From Pontederia crassipes (lineage: Eukaryota > Streptophyta > Magnoliopsida > Commelinales > Pontederiaceae), in NCBI GenBank assembly GCA_030549335.1, contig CM060193.1:59115146-59179145 (forward strand): 64,000 nt of DNA. Reading direction: 5' to 3'. Below, one piece after another: positions 23,561-34,200 of this stretch (positions are counted from its first letter, which is position 1; every line of letters starts with the position of its first letter). The notes beneath the pieces were generated by a model, which saw only the letters and a program-made list of their open reading frames with translations, was not told the DNA's origin and did no database searches. Position numbers and translations under genes: made by a program.

Positions 23561-24364
23561 GGGCATATATATACAATTAAATAGGAATTGAAATAAAAAG
23601 GTAAGTATTTGAAATTGAATAATAATACAATAGAAACCTATCAAAGGGCATAAAATAAAGGAAATAAAAAAGAAATTGTTAAACAAAAAAGAAATAAGAA
23701 TAATTTAAGATAAAGTTTATTAATATAACATCTATCATCATTAAGTAGTAGATATTAAATTATTAATCATCTATTTATATTATCATTATAAAAATTTTAA
23801 TTAATAAAAATTATGTTATATTATTTTTTTAATATTTTTAATAAGTTATTAGTACAATATTCATATACTATATCATTATAATTATTATAAATAATATTAT
23901 TTTAATAAAATCCGGTTCAATCCGGTCGAACCCCGTCAGACCAATCCAACCGCGACGAGTCCGGTCCGGTCGCTGATCCGGTTCTGAAAACATTGCTAAA
24001 AACTTTACTTAAAATTTAAATATATTGTGATTATTTCTTTTTACATAAATTAAGTTTTTAGGAAAAAAATTATTAGTTTGTTTTTTTTAGAGGGAAAAGG
24101 ATGACTAACACTTCGCAGCCATCCACGATGTTCATGATTAAAAAGAAGAAATGATAGAAAATCAGAGGTAAATATATCAGAGGGTGAATTTGAAAGAGAA
24201 ACTAATAATAGAAAACGTAAATTCAGAATTTGTGAAGAAAATGGGGAAAACAAATAAACGAAAGGATCTGAAAAAAGGAGAAAATTGTTCACAAGTTTTT
24301 TTAAAAATAATAAAATTACGATTATTATAACTTAGAAGAACAACTTTGTTGATGTTTTATTATT

Positions 24365-24903
24365 TTAAACGATGATTAATATTATTATTTTAACTTACAA
24401 GCGCGGTCGCCGCCGAGGCGAAAGAGCGGTCGGCGGCGGGGAGAACAAGCAGGTCGAAGAATGCGTAGATCTCGTCGGGGGATGAAGATGACCGCAGATC
24501 CGCTCGCGCTCTCGCGTCGGTTGTGGCCGATCTTGGCGAGAGGGCGGAAGGCGAGAGTGCGGACGATCTCGACGGCGTCGGCGGGCGATGTCAAGGAACA
24601 ACGAGAGATCGGACGGCGGCGGCCGATCTCGGCTGGCGGAGGGCGAGAGAGCGCACAGCGGCGGGGAGAAGAAGCGAGAGAGGGGGCGCTGTCATGGACG
24701 AAGAGGAGAGAGGGGGCGCTGTCGTCGTTTGGTAGGGTTATTAAAAAAAAGTTAAAAACTGAACATAATCTCGGACGTCGATCGTGAATCGGACGGCCGA
24801 GATCGTTGGAATCGTATAAATCGTGAATGATGGAAGTGGCGGCCGAGATTTTGATAGCAAAATGCTACCAACTTAAGTTGGTAGCATGAGAATTAAATCC
24901 ATA
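24365..24903. mobile_element. GC-rich insertion in copy B, type unknown
   Basis: Copy A lacks this stretch: 4350-4380 is continuous. The insert is rich in gcgg and cgag, and open frames on both strands are low-complexity Arg/Gly/Ala without a recognisable domain. It ends with a perfect 26-bp palindrome at 24862-24887 centred on cttaag (arms atgctaccaactt). Terminal repeats of a known superfamily were not found. Confidence 0.5.
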
Positions 24904-25856
24904 TATTATTATTTATTTTTTTCTCTTTTACACTTTCAATCACGGTATATTTTTTAATTAATAAAAATATAGTTCAATAAAATCGAACATAATTGAACTT
25001 GTTGAATCAATTGACAAGCTTATTTGATCACCGGTTCGATTTCGGAAAACATAAAAACAAAAATTTCAACTCACTCCATTGAGTCGAGTTACATTGTGCT
25101 ATCCATTTTTTTTCTTTTAGATTATACAATGTTTGATATCAAGTACACTCTTTTAAACGCAATAATTAATTCTTACATTTTTAAAATATCTTTTCCATGA
25201 ATATAAGTTATGTATTTAATATGTTTTTATTTTAAAAAATAAAGTATAACAAATTGTTTTAATTCTAAAAAATATGAATAAAATATCAGAGTCGATCAGA
25301 TCGAGTTTAAAAATATTGATGCGTGTGTCCCAACACTAGTCATCATATCATTTCGGGTTCCAAAATCCAACATTTTTATTTAAATTGAATTTGTTTTTAT
25401 GTAGTGAAACAACATTTTCATTCACATAATTAATAATTGAGGATCAGTTGTTATATTTAGCTATGAGGGTAGCATATTTGACAGTTCAATAATTCCATTG
25501 CCAATTGTATATGAGATGCCACAAAATTATTAGGTGTATAAATTCCAATCGCTATCAAGATCTTCATGGTTGTTAAACCTTTTTTGTTTTGAAAATTTAA
25601 CTTTTAAATTATATTGATACAATAAATGACTACCAAGCTAATACAATACAACCAGCTACAACATAATATATTGCATTGATTAAGGATTTAAGGATATATA
25701 TATATATAAGATTACTTTTTTACAGCATATAATTTTAAATATATCATTATTCATTAATCATTAATTAAGGATATAGTATATATATGTGACACTACTGAAT
25801 AATTGTGATGCATTAAATTACATTACTTTGTTTCTGGATCATTACCATAATATGAG

Positions 25857-26957
25857 GTAAATTATACGAATGGTCCTCCAACATTGAGTTGCTTTCAAAT
25901 TGGTCCCCTAACTTCAATTTGTAACCAGAACGTCTTTCATTTTCTTGCACGATTAGTCCTCATGATCGGTGATCATAGGTTTCATAATTGCCTTGCATGC
26001 GTGCCCATCTTTCTCTCTCATCCACGTCAGTTTAAGCCATCCACATCATTATAAAATTTTTTAAAAATAATATAAAAAAGATGAGGTCGTTCACATCATT
26101 ATAAAAATTTTAAAAAATAAAAAAAGTGAGGCCGGCCCGAGGTGCTGATGCCCCTTTTGCGAATCTCGCGGGCGGCGAGATTCACAGAGGGGGGCGGTCG
26201 CCGCCCCCCTCATCTTCCTCTACGATGGCAGCGAGGGAGAACGAGCATGTGAGCTATCGCTACATGGGCGGCAGTTATAGCAACTGCGGCGAATCCTCTG
26301 GTGCCTTTAGCGACAATAACAACGATCGATCCGTCGAGTTCACTTCCCTTGCTCCATGCGCTGTCGCCGCCGGCATCCATCGCTATCTGCTCGCCTCGCC
26401 GCCGCTGACTACTCGGACGATGTCATGCGCAGCCATATCGACGACCTACAGTCCTTCGTCAACACCCAGCGTAGCACCACCATGGAGCTCTGCTTCGACA
26501 GTAATGAAGCTCCGCATCGGTTGCACGGGAGAACGCCACTTGCGCCCTCTTCAGACTCACCCAAGTGGAGGAGTATCGGGTCACCATCGGCAAAAGGAGA
26601 TCGCCGTGCTCTTGCTGCTGGAGATCTGTGAGGGCAACGCCATCTACCACTGATGGCAAGGAGGGGCCCCTCCTCCCTTGCCGTCGCTGAGTGGGGAGGA
26701 GAGGGGGGATGGGCCCTCATCTTCCTCTGTGACGGCGAGGAGAATGAGGGGGGCCGCCGCCCCCCTCTTATCCCTCAATGACGGCGAGGGAGTAGGGGGG
26801 CCGCTACATATGCAAAGCAATCGAGAAACTTATGATCACTGGTCAGGAAGACTAATCGTGCAAGAAAATAAAAGATAGATGACGTTCTGATTATAAATTA
26901 AAGTTTGAAGACTAATTTGAAAGCGACTCAAAGTTGGGGGACCAAACATTCCTTACT
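25857..26957. mobile_element. Long-TIR (MULE-like) element with GC-rich cargo
   Basis: About 120 bp at the left (aatggtcctccaac, gctttcaaattggtcccc, ttttcttgcacgattagtcc, gatcataggtttc) recur inverted at 26820-26957. The middle (26130-26800) is GC-rich with partly open frames (for example 26126-26653, 175 codons) of low complexity and no recognised domain. It may be captured gene sequence. No transposase is present. The exact ends and TSD were not resolved. Confidence 0.7.
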
Positions 26958-27830
26958 ATATTCTAGATTTTCTTTACTTTTTTTACAAATATTTTCCATT
27001 TAAAACAATTGAAAGATGTAAAAAGAAGAAGATTTGACTATGAAAAAGAGAAAAGTACCTATGATCTTTTTTTCCAATTTATCCTAGTTTTTTTGTAATT
27101 AGGTTGTAACAAAACCATTTTTTGCCTTTTTTCTCTAATTTTCTTTTTGTTCCGTGATTTCATTATATAAAACATAAATGATTAATTCTTTCAAAGCGGA
27201 ATAAGTTTAGTAATAGAAGTAGTATTAGTAGTACTAGAATTTCAAAATCGAAGATTTTCTAGTATTTTTGGATATCTTATTTCTTCATATTATTGCTTTA
27301 GAATGTTCTTGCTTATCACTTTATGGATGAAACCTAAAGTAGATAGTCAAAAGTTCTCTTTTTTTTTTATACCCACTCTGACCTGAATAATTTGAAATCG
27401 GGATAAAGAACATAACGATGTTCTCTTGATCAATTAACTCTTAATGATTCACTGGGACTAACAATATTATTTTCTCTCAAGAAAAATTATTATTAATCTT
27501 TAAAGTTTAAAGTACTCTTTCTCGTACGAAGTTATTCCTTTTTATATATTTGACGCGCCTTCATCTTCCTTTCATTATCTATAACACAAACTTTTTTAAG
27601 GTTCCACTTTTTTTATTAAAGTGTTTTACTAGAAATTCATTTTCTTACTTTGTACTACTCAATAGCAAAAAAAAAAGTTGATCAGCCAAAAATTACTTTT
27701 TCTGCTGATCGAAAAAAACTAGGCTACAACATGAAAATAAATTTCTCTTACACTTTCAAAGTTTTTTTTTCATATAGGAAAGTTATATACCAAACAAATC
27801 CCATTACATGGTTATTTATGGAAAGTCCTA

Positions 27831-27867
<37 letters not shown>

Positions 27868-28180
27868 TAAAATGAAGGTGTTCCCTACCTCATCTTATTC
27901 TCTATTTTCTTTACCATTAGATCTTCGTCCAATTGTAATAAATTATTTAAAAGATTCAATCATGAATCATTGGATGAAGATGTAATGATGTAAAAGATAA
28001 GAAACAAAATAAAATAAGAAACACTAAAATTGAATTTATATATATATATATATATATATATATGTAGGATTTAGTGGAGGTGTAGATCTATATGGTGTAA
28101 ATCAGCCATTTTTAGTAAGTGCTATTTTTTTAATAAATATATATGACTCCATTCTTCTTTATTGAAGTTGAGTCAATGGA
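26958..28180. other. AT-rich DNA with a (TA)n-flanked foldback MITE
   Basis: No gene was recognised. Between (TA)n runs at about 27837-27862 and 28040-28062 lies a roughly 175-bp foldback: agatcttcgtccaat near 27919 mirrors attggatgaagatg near 27971. MITEs that insert into TA microsatellites have this layout. The part at 27100-27800 has a faint plastid-like look, but I could not place it. Confidence 0.5.
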
Positions 28181-28184
28181 AGTC

Positions 28185-28223
28185 ATATGTGTAAGGGGTG
28201 TTCACCGGGTCGATACATATGTG
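28185..28223. repeat. Extra copy of the TSD plus MITE end, in tandem
   Basis: Directly before the MITE, catatgtgtaaggggtgttc and the next few terminal bases occur once more, followed by the true TSD and end. So one TSD and about 20 bp of terminus are duplicated head to tail. Confidence 0.85.
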
Positions 28224-28736
28224 TAGGGGTGTTCATCGGGTCGAACCCGACCCGACCCGACCCCGGGTCGGGTTGGGTTCGAGTTAGATTTTTCCAACCC
28301 GATTTGACTCGACCCGACCCGCCAACCCGAGTTTTTTTATTTTTATTTTTAATTTTAGATATTTTTTTATTTAATTTAAGTATTTTATACAATCTAAAAT
28401 TTAAAAAAATATATAAAAAATATATTTTAAATAGATAATAATGGGTAGATATTTAAATTAATATTTTTATGCCTAAAAATACTTTATTTCATATTTAAAA
28501 TAAAATAATAAATGCTTTTTTATATTAAAAATTAAAAATAAAAAATAAAAAAAAAAAGAAAAAGGTGGTCGGGTAACCCGACCACCCGACCCGACCAAAC
28601 CCGGGCCGGGCCGGGCCGGGTCGGGTCTTGCCTCAAAAAAATTTGAAATCCGACCCAATCCGACCCGGCCAAACTTGGCCGGGTTGAGTCGGGTTTGGTC
28701 ACGGGTCGGGTCAAACCCGACCCGTGAACACCCCTG
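28224..28736. mobile_element. hAT-type MITE, 513 bp, 8-bp TSD catatgtg
   Basis: The ends are taggggtgttcatcgggtcg and, inverted, caggggtgttcacgggtcgg. The TSD catatgtg lies at 28216-28223 and 28737-28744. The subterminal regions are runs of gacccg/cgggt and the core is AT-rich with no coding capacity. This is a common plant hAT MITE layout; related ends occur at 40095, 50640 and 50887. Confidence 0.93.
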
Positions 28737-28744
28737 CATATGTG

Positions 28745-29420
28745 TGGTGTCATCTGTTTTTAGGTCTATCTTCTGCAATCATTCTTCTTAATTCTGTAAT
28801 AAAATTATCATGCTTATTTTGTTCCTTTTTTTTTTATTTAAGAGCATTGTTAGTTGTTAACTGATCGTTAAGCTTACAATTCTTTAAAAAACGTATCTAA
28901 CAGATCAAACATAGACTGATAGAACATGCATCTATTATTCAAACCATAAACTCCATGAAGACTTGAAGATTCATGACCATTTATACACTAAAAGATAAGT
29001 AAATCTAAATAAAATGCAATATTTATATGCATGCACTTCCATGATTGGTATGTATACACGGAAATAATTACTATCCATTCATATTAAATTTAGGGATTTA
29101 ATTAGCAATCAATTCTCCATTTATGATGACGGTTATGCCATATTGCCATGTTTAGTTTTCCGGATTGCCAAATGCTTACCCAGAGGCCAGAAATAATCAA
29201 GCTGCCTCACCAAACAGGCAGTTCCCCTGTCCAAGTTCCACCCTCTGCAGGATTTCATTGCTGCATCTTTAAGAATCAGCAGACGACGAGAGGAGCAGCA
29301 ACACATTACACATAGCCATCGCCTTGCATCTATAAGTTCCTGTACTGCAAACAACAGGATCAAATCTTATCAAGTATATCTCAACCAACGCACCCTTCGG
29401 AATCTTTTGGAACCAGAAGC
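28745..29420 (+). other. Upstream region of GXM
   Basis: AT-rich DNA without repeats that I recognise; it should contain the GXM promoter. A ctataagt near 29329 could serve as a TATA element, about 90 bp before the start codon, but this is a guess. It has no counterpart in block A, where TRIM-like sequence abuts the pseudogene. Confidence 0.35.
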
Positions 29421-30281
29421 ATGACACAGTGCGCCATGAAGAACACCATCGTCAACATGAAGTTGCTCCTGCTCTGCTGCTTCCTTGGCTTCCTGTTCCT
29501 TTGCGCGCTGTGGACGTTATTGACCCTCTCATCACCCGAAACGAGGCTGAAGTCGTTAGCATTGGCAATACAAAGCAGCGCGCCTGACGCATGCACAAAG
29601 ATACCGGAGCCTCTCGCCAGCGCCGTCCTGCACTACGCCACCTCCAACGTCACGCCGCAGCAGACCCTGAAGGAGATCTCTGTCACGGCCAGGGTCCTGG
29701 AGCGTAGGTCTCCGTGCAACTTCCTCGTGTTCGGCCTGGGCCACGACAGCCTGATGTGGAGCGCGCTCAACCACGGCGGCCGCACCGTCTTCCTTGAGGA
29801 GGACAAGGCTTGGATCAAGGCCATCAGCAAGAGGTTCCCCACGCTGGAGGCGTACCACGTCGCGTACGACACCAAGGTGAGCCAGGCGGACGACCAGTTG
29901 CACCTGGCTGGGTCGGCAGAGTGCTCCAGGGCGGGCGCCGACGTGCGGTCCTCGAGGTGCCCCCTGGTGCTCAAGGGACTGCCGAGCTTGTTCTACAAGG
30001 TGGAGTGGGACTTGATCATGGTGGACGCGCCGACGGGCTACTTCTCGGATGCGCCGGGGAGGATGGGGGCTATATACACTGCAGGGTTGGCTGCGAGGGC
30101 CAGGGGCGAGGGGGAGACCGACGTGTTCGTGCACGACGTGGACAGGAGAGTGGAGGACAAGTTCTCGATGGCGTTCCTGTGCCAAGACTACCTGAAAGAG
30201 CAAGAAGGCAGGCTGAGGCACTTCACCATCCCCAGCTACAGGGCCTCTCCAGGCACCCCATTCTGCCCATCATTGCCATGA
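29421..30281 (+). CDS. GXM: Glucuronoxylan 4-O-methyltransferase (DUF579), intact
   Basis: The product has 286 residues and is intronless. A short cytosolic N-terminus is followed by one hydrophobic segment (residues ~14-36, MKLLLLCCFLGFLFLCALW), fitting a type II Golgi anchor. The DUF579 domain follows: CNFLVFGLGHDSLMWSAL (99-116, SAM-site region), FLEEDKAW (124-131), WDLIMVDAPTGYF (196-208) and FVHDVDRRVED (236-246). It ends RHFTIPSYR and FCP, as in GXM rather than the related IRX15 branch. Family members transfer methyl from S-adenosylmethionine to the 4-O of glucuronic acid side chains on xylan, in secondary walls. Length matches the family. Start: a second ATG at codon 6 (29436) is possible. 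An aataaa lies 23 bp after the stop. It is strongly GC-rich, as in many monocot genes. The block A paralog is destroyed, so this may be the only working copy here. Activity is inferred from family motifs. Confidence 0.93.
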   Translation: MTQCAMKNTIVNMKLLLLCCFLGFLFLCALWTLLTLSSPETRLKSLALAIQSSAPDACTKIPEPLASAVLHYATSNVTPQQTLKEISVTARVLERRSPCNFLVFGLGHDSLMWSALNHGGRTVFLEEDKAWIKAISKRFPTLEAYHVAYDTKVSQADDQLHLAGSAECSRAGADVRSSRCPLVLKGLPSLFYKVEWDLIMVDAPTGYFSDAPGRMGAIYTAGLAARARGEGETDVFVHDVDRRVEDKFSMAFLCQDYLKEQEGRLRHFTIPSYRASPGTPFCPSLP

Positions 30282-31155
30282 AGGAATGCAACTGGACAAA
30301 TTCCTGAATAAATCAGATTTACTATCTTTAGTTGCAGGTATAGGAATAGTAGGAAGATGGCATACTTTGTTTAACAAAAACAAGGACATACTCTTTTATA
30401 GATGAGGGATCTTGATGCATTTTTGTTTGTGTGCTTAGCGTTGTAATGTTCCTCAAATCCCAAACCAGACTGCGCCATTTTGGTGCAAGGATGGCTGGAA
30501 GTTGGAGATGCAGAACTAAACAGAGTAGCATGATTTGTTTGTCCAACTTTTCAATTTTGTTATAAATTTATTTAGTTAACTAAAATATTTTTTTGGTAGT
30601 TGGTGCATGGAATTTACCAGGTTAAGAGCAAATCAATTTCATTTGCTTTTCCAATATTTGCATCTTCTTTTGACCAAGTAGAAGTAGAATATGATCCAAT
30701 TTCATACTATCTTAAGATTGACCATATCCTTTTAATCTATCTTTTTTGTTCCTTTTCTGTGATCTTCCTTGCAATCGTAATGGAGAGAAGTGGAAATATA
30801 CCAGATGCTTTGCTAATGATGCTTTCCCTTTGAAGGCTTGAAAAAAATAATTGACAACCAAGAGCTGCTGTGGAAAATGATCCTCCCACGGAACCTGAAC
30901 ATCATACAATAAAGTGTATGCATGGTATGTTACAATCATCTGATAATTCAGTGAAAATTTTGCATGCCACTTGTAAATGCTGAAGGATTATCACTAACAA
31001 CTTAGCTTGTTCAAATAGAGTCGAACATATTAAAGTGTCAAAAAGTTTTCAAAAACAAAAGATACAAATATGACAAGTTGCTAGGTAAATGTTTGTTCTG
31101 GTTGTTTCCCAGCAATACTACTTTACATTGAGCAAAATGTGATACCAAGCAAAAG
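30282..31155. other. GXM 3' flank and block B non-coding DNA
   Basis: This carries the likely poly(A) signal (about 30304-30309), then DNA shared with block A (12880-13262 and 15513-15970). The unoccupied solo-LTR site lies near 30792. No gene seen. Confidence 0.6.
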
Positions 31156-34100
31156 TGACGCAGGAGTTTTTATTTTAAATTACTTATTTTAATTAAAGCT
31201 GGCGTTTTAGTTTATTAGTCATCATGTGATAGGCATGTGACATTTTAATTAGTTATAAGAATCATTATTAGTTATAACGGTCTTGATTAAAAGTGGGTTA
31301 ATCAAGGGTAGAGATTGATTAGTAGTTTATAACCTCTTGTAACTCTAGTATTTAAAGTTGCCAATAGGATTTTCAACCGCCGTTATCTCTCTTTTATCAA
31401 AATTAATTTTCTCATAAACCCTAGTTGTTCCTCTATCAATCCTTCTCATTTTCTAGCCTGATTTCTCATTATTCTTGCTGATTTTCTCTCCTTACTGCAT
31501 CAAATTGGTATCAGAGCAAAAGATCCTACAAAATATAAGGGTTTTCTTTGTTTTTGAACCATGGTTGGACGTGGTAGAGGCCGAGGACGTGGCAACCCTG
31601 GACAGCAAGCAGAGATGGCTGAGATTCGACGAATGATTGAAGATTTGTCGCGAAGTGTTCAAGCCTTACAGCGATAGGAACGTGTGGCAGCCCATATGGA
31701 GATTCCAGAAGGTGGCCACGATAAGATGATACTGATTAAGGGTATTTTGATAATCCTTTTCATGAAGCTAGAGCCGATACAAATCTGGTGCGAGGTCGAT
31801 TGGAGGATAGGGTGATTCATGCCCTAGATCTGAATAGTGGTGGAATTAGGATTGAAGTTGCTGATTTTCATGGAAAGATGCATGCTGAAGATTATTTAGA
31901 TTGGGATACAAGTCTGAAAAATTATTTCGAGTGGAAACGCAGAAAATAGAAAAGTGCCATTTGTGAAGCTGAAGTTAAAGGGGGCAGCACTTCAATAGTC
32001 GAAGAGAATTGAAGAGCAACGTGAACGACAAGGTAAACAAAAAATTGGCACTTGGGAGCATATGAAGACGAAGCTGCGAAAATAATTTTTACCCGCTGAT
32101 TATACAATGGATTTATATGAAAAGTTTTATTCTTTGAAACAGCGAGGTATGAATGTTGAAGAGTATACTTCAGAGTTTTACAACTTATCAATTCGTGTTG
32201 GATTGAATGAAACAAATGAGCAAGTAACTGCTCGTAATCTTACTGGGCTTAACCAATCTATTAGAAATGAAACTCCTATTGCTCGTGTGTGTACTCTTGA
32301 AGATGCCCGACAACAAGCTTTATTGGCTGAAAAACGAGTGGCGATACGGAGCACGTAGACCTTTAATGGGGCGCTCAGGAGGCATTATGCAAAATGGAAA
32401 TACAAAGAATAACACGTCTGCACAAGGAACCAATCAAGGAACTCATGAAAATAAAAGTGATAAGGGGAAAGCTGTAATGCGTTATGGTGGACAAAATAGT
32501 TCTGCACCTACGATTTTTAAAGGAAACATCAACACACAATTCATTGTTTTACTTGTGATGAAAAAGGTCATGGTTCTTATGCTTGTCCACAGCGAAGAGT
32601 TAATCTAGTGGAGCTGCAAGATGAAGAATGTGAAGAGTCAAAACCTATTTATGATTAGTATGTGGATGAAAGTGAAGAAATAGATGTTCTCCTTGTCCAA
32701 GGAGAATCATTGGTGGTTCAAAGTGTCTTAACTACCACAACCAAAGAAGAAAATTGGAGAAGACATAGTATCTTCAGAACACGTGTTCTTTGTGGCGGGA
32801 AAACACGTGTTCTTTGTGGCGGGAAGGTGTGTGATCTAGTAATAGATGGTGGTAGCATGGAAAATGTCATTTCTAAAGATGCAGTAGAGAAGCTGGAATT
32901 GACTATTAAAAAACATCAACATCCTTACAAAATTCGTTGGCTTAAGAAAGGTAATGAAATTTCTATCACTGCTCGATGTTTGGTGCAATTTATTATGGGA
33001 GATAATCTATAAGATGAAGCTTTATGTGATGTTATGCCTATGGATGTTGACCATGACATGGAACATCACACTAGACCAAACACGTATTCTTTTTATAGGG
33101 GTAACAATAAGTACACCTTGCATCCCATGGAGGAGGATGCAAAACATGTTGTTGGCTTATCAAAAAACTACACGGTTAATGGCTTCTTATGTGCCGAGAA
33201 ATTTAATAGTGTCAAGAAGTTGAAATTGTTGGAGAATACCATATTAGAAAAATGTCTCACCGATCACCTGAAGCTATTTTGAAAGAATTTTCATATTCGG
33301 CTAGTGATGTCTTCTCTCAACATGACATTAAGAAAGATCATGAGGATGTAGAAGTTGTCCTGAAATCAAATAATGAAACTTATGCCAATGCAGCCAATCA
33401 ACATCGGCGTCTTAAAGATTTTGAGGAAGGCGGCTTGGTCCTTGTACACTTGAGACAAGAGAGGTTTCCTAAGGGAACTTATCACAAACTCAAGTCAAGG
33501 TAGTTTGGACCTTGCAAGATACTAAAGAAAATAAGTTTAAATGTTTATTTCATTGAAGTTCCATCAAATTTGCAAATCAGTCCTATCTTCAATGTATGCT
33601 TTTGAGGGCTTTGATGTGGACACGATTGAAGTTTCAAATCAATTGGAATAGCATCCTAAACTTTTTACTGATGTTTATTGAAGATGTGCTGGATGTTAAA
33701 AAGGTTAGTTCTCGTAGAGGTAAGATTTTTGGTTAAATGGTTGGGTAAACCTGCTACTGAAAGCACTTGGATTAATGAAGGTGAGCTCAAGAAGATCGAT
33801 GTCGAGATGTATGCTGATGCGGTGCAAGTTTTTTCCAAGGAGCCAAAAATTTCAAGCTGAGATTGACGCAAGAGCTTTTATTTTAAATTAGTTATTTTAA
33901 TTAAAGCTAGTGTTTTAGTTTATTAGTCATCATGTGATAGACATGTGGCCTTTAATTAGTTATAAGGGCTTATAACGGTCTTGATTAAAAGTGAATTAAT
34001 CAAAGGTGGAGATTGATTAGTAGTTTATAACCTCTTGTAACCCTAGTATTTAAGGTTGCCAATAGGGTTTTCAACCATCATTATTTACAGATTTTTGTGA

Positions 34101-34200
34101 TTTTCTCATAAACCCTAATTATTTCTCTATCACTCATTCTCATCTTCTAGCCTGATTTCTCAATTCTCATTATTCGTGCTGATTTTCTCTCCTTACTGCA
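31156..34200 (+). mobile_element. Internally deleted Ty3 chromovirus with two LTRs
   Basis: 5' LTR 31156-31499 and 3' LTR 33864-34200 are about 340 bp, start tgacgca and end ttactgca, and are closely similar. The primer site tggtatcagagc (31506-31517) follows the first. The internal part is only about 2.4 kb. It holds gag, a zinc knuckle and protease, then jumps to the integrase C-terminus and chromodomain; reverse transcriptase, RNase H and the integrase core are missing. Copy A shows the region without the element (gataccaacaatag, about 15970). A clear 5-bp TSD is not seen (aaaag against taaaa). It could only move with proteins from another element. Confidence 0.9.
31561..33860 (+). pseudogene. 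gag-protease-integrase-end-chromodomain remnant of the chromovirus
   Basis: The start MVGRGRGRGRGNPGQQ lies just after the primer site, but the frame stops at 31675. A gag segment (DLYEKFYSLKQRGMNVEEY, 32107-32340) follows. An intact-looking zinc knuckle CFTCDEKGHGSYAC lies near 32540-32585 in another frame. The protease-like stretch has VIDGGSMENVIS near 32840, with DGG in the place of the usual active-site triplet. A 24-bp unit around cgtgttctttgtggcggga is duplicated at about 32780-32826. After about 33250 the reading is the integrase end (ANQHRRLKDFEEGGLVLVHL) and then a chromodomain (RFLVKWLGKPATESTWINE, 33725-33785). Several stops and shifts make it non-coding today. Confidence 0.85.

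Larger units (their letters stand above)
22055..23993. mobile_element. TIR element with 9-bp TSD (MULE-like), holding organelle-like DNA and a LINE
   Basis: Identical 9-bp tgctaaaaa duplications flank it (22046-22054 and 23994-24002). The ends are inverted-repeat-like: tcaatgttattaaaaccgga at the left and, on the other strand, atgttttcagaaccggatca at the right. Both continue into degenerate ccggtccggttc runs. A 9-bp TSD suggests Mutator-like, though this terminal sequence is not a classic MULE end. The interior holds non-AT-rich DNA (22230-22880, 23415-23560) interrupted by a LINE. No transposase is visible. Confidence 0.7.

Noticed and set aside
27100-27840. Possible plastid-derived insertion
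   Set aside because: Only a stylistic resemblance; no plastid gene or junction was recognised.
29556-30221. 221-codon open frame opposite the GXM gene on the minus strand
   Set aside because: It is the antisense shadow of a GC-rich coding region, with no domain and Arg/Pro/His-rich composition.
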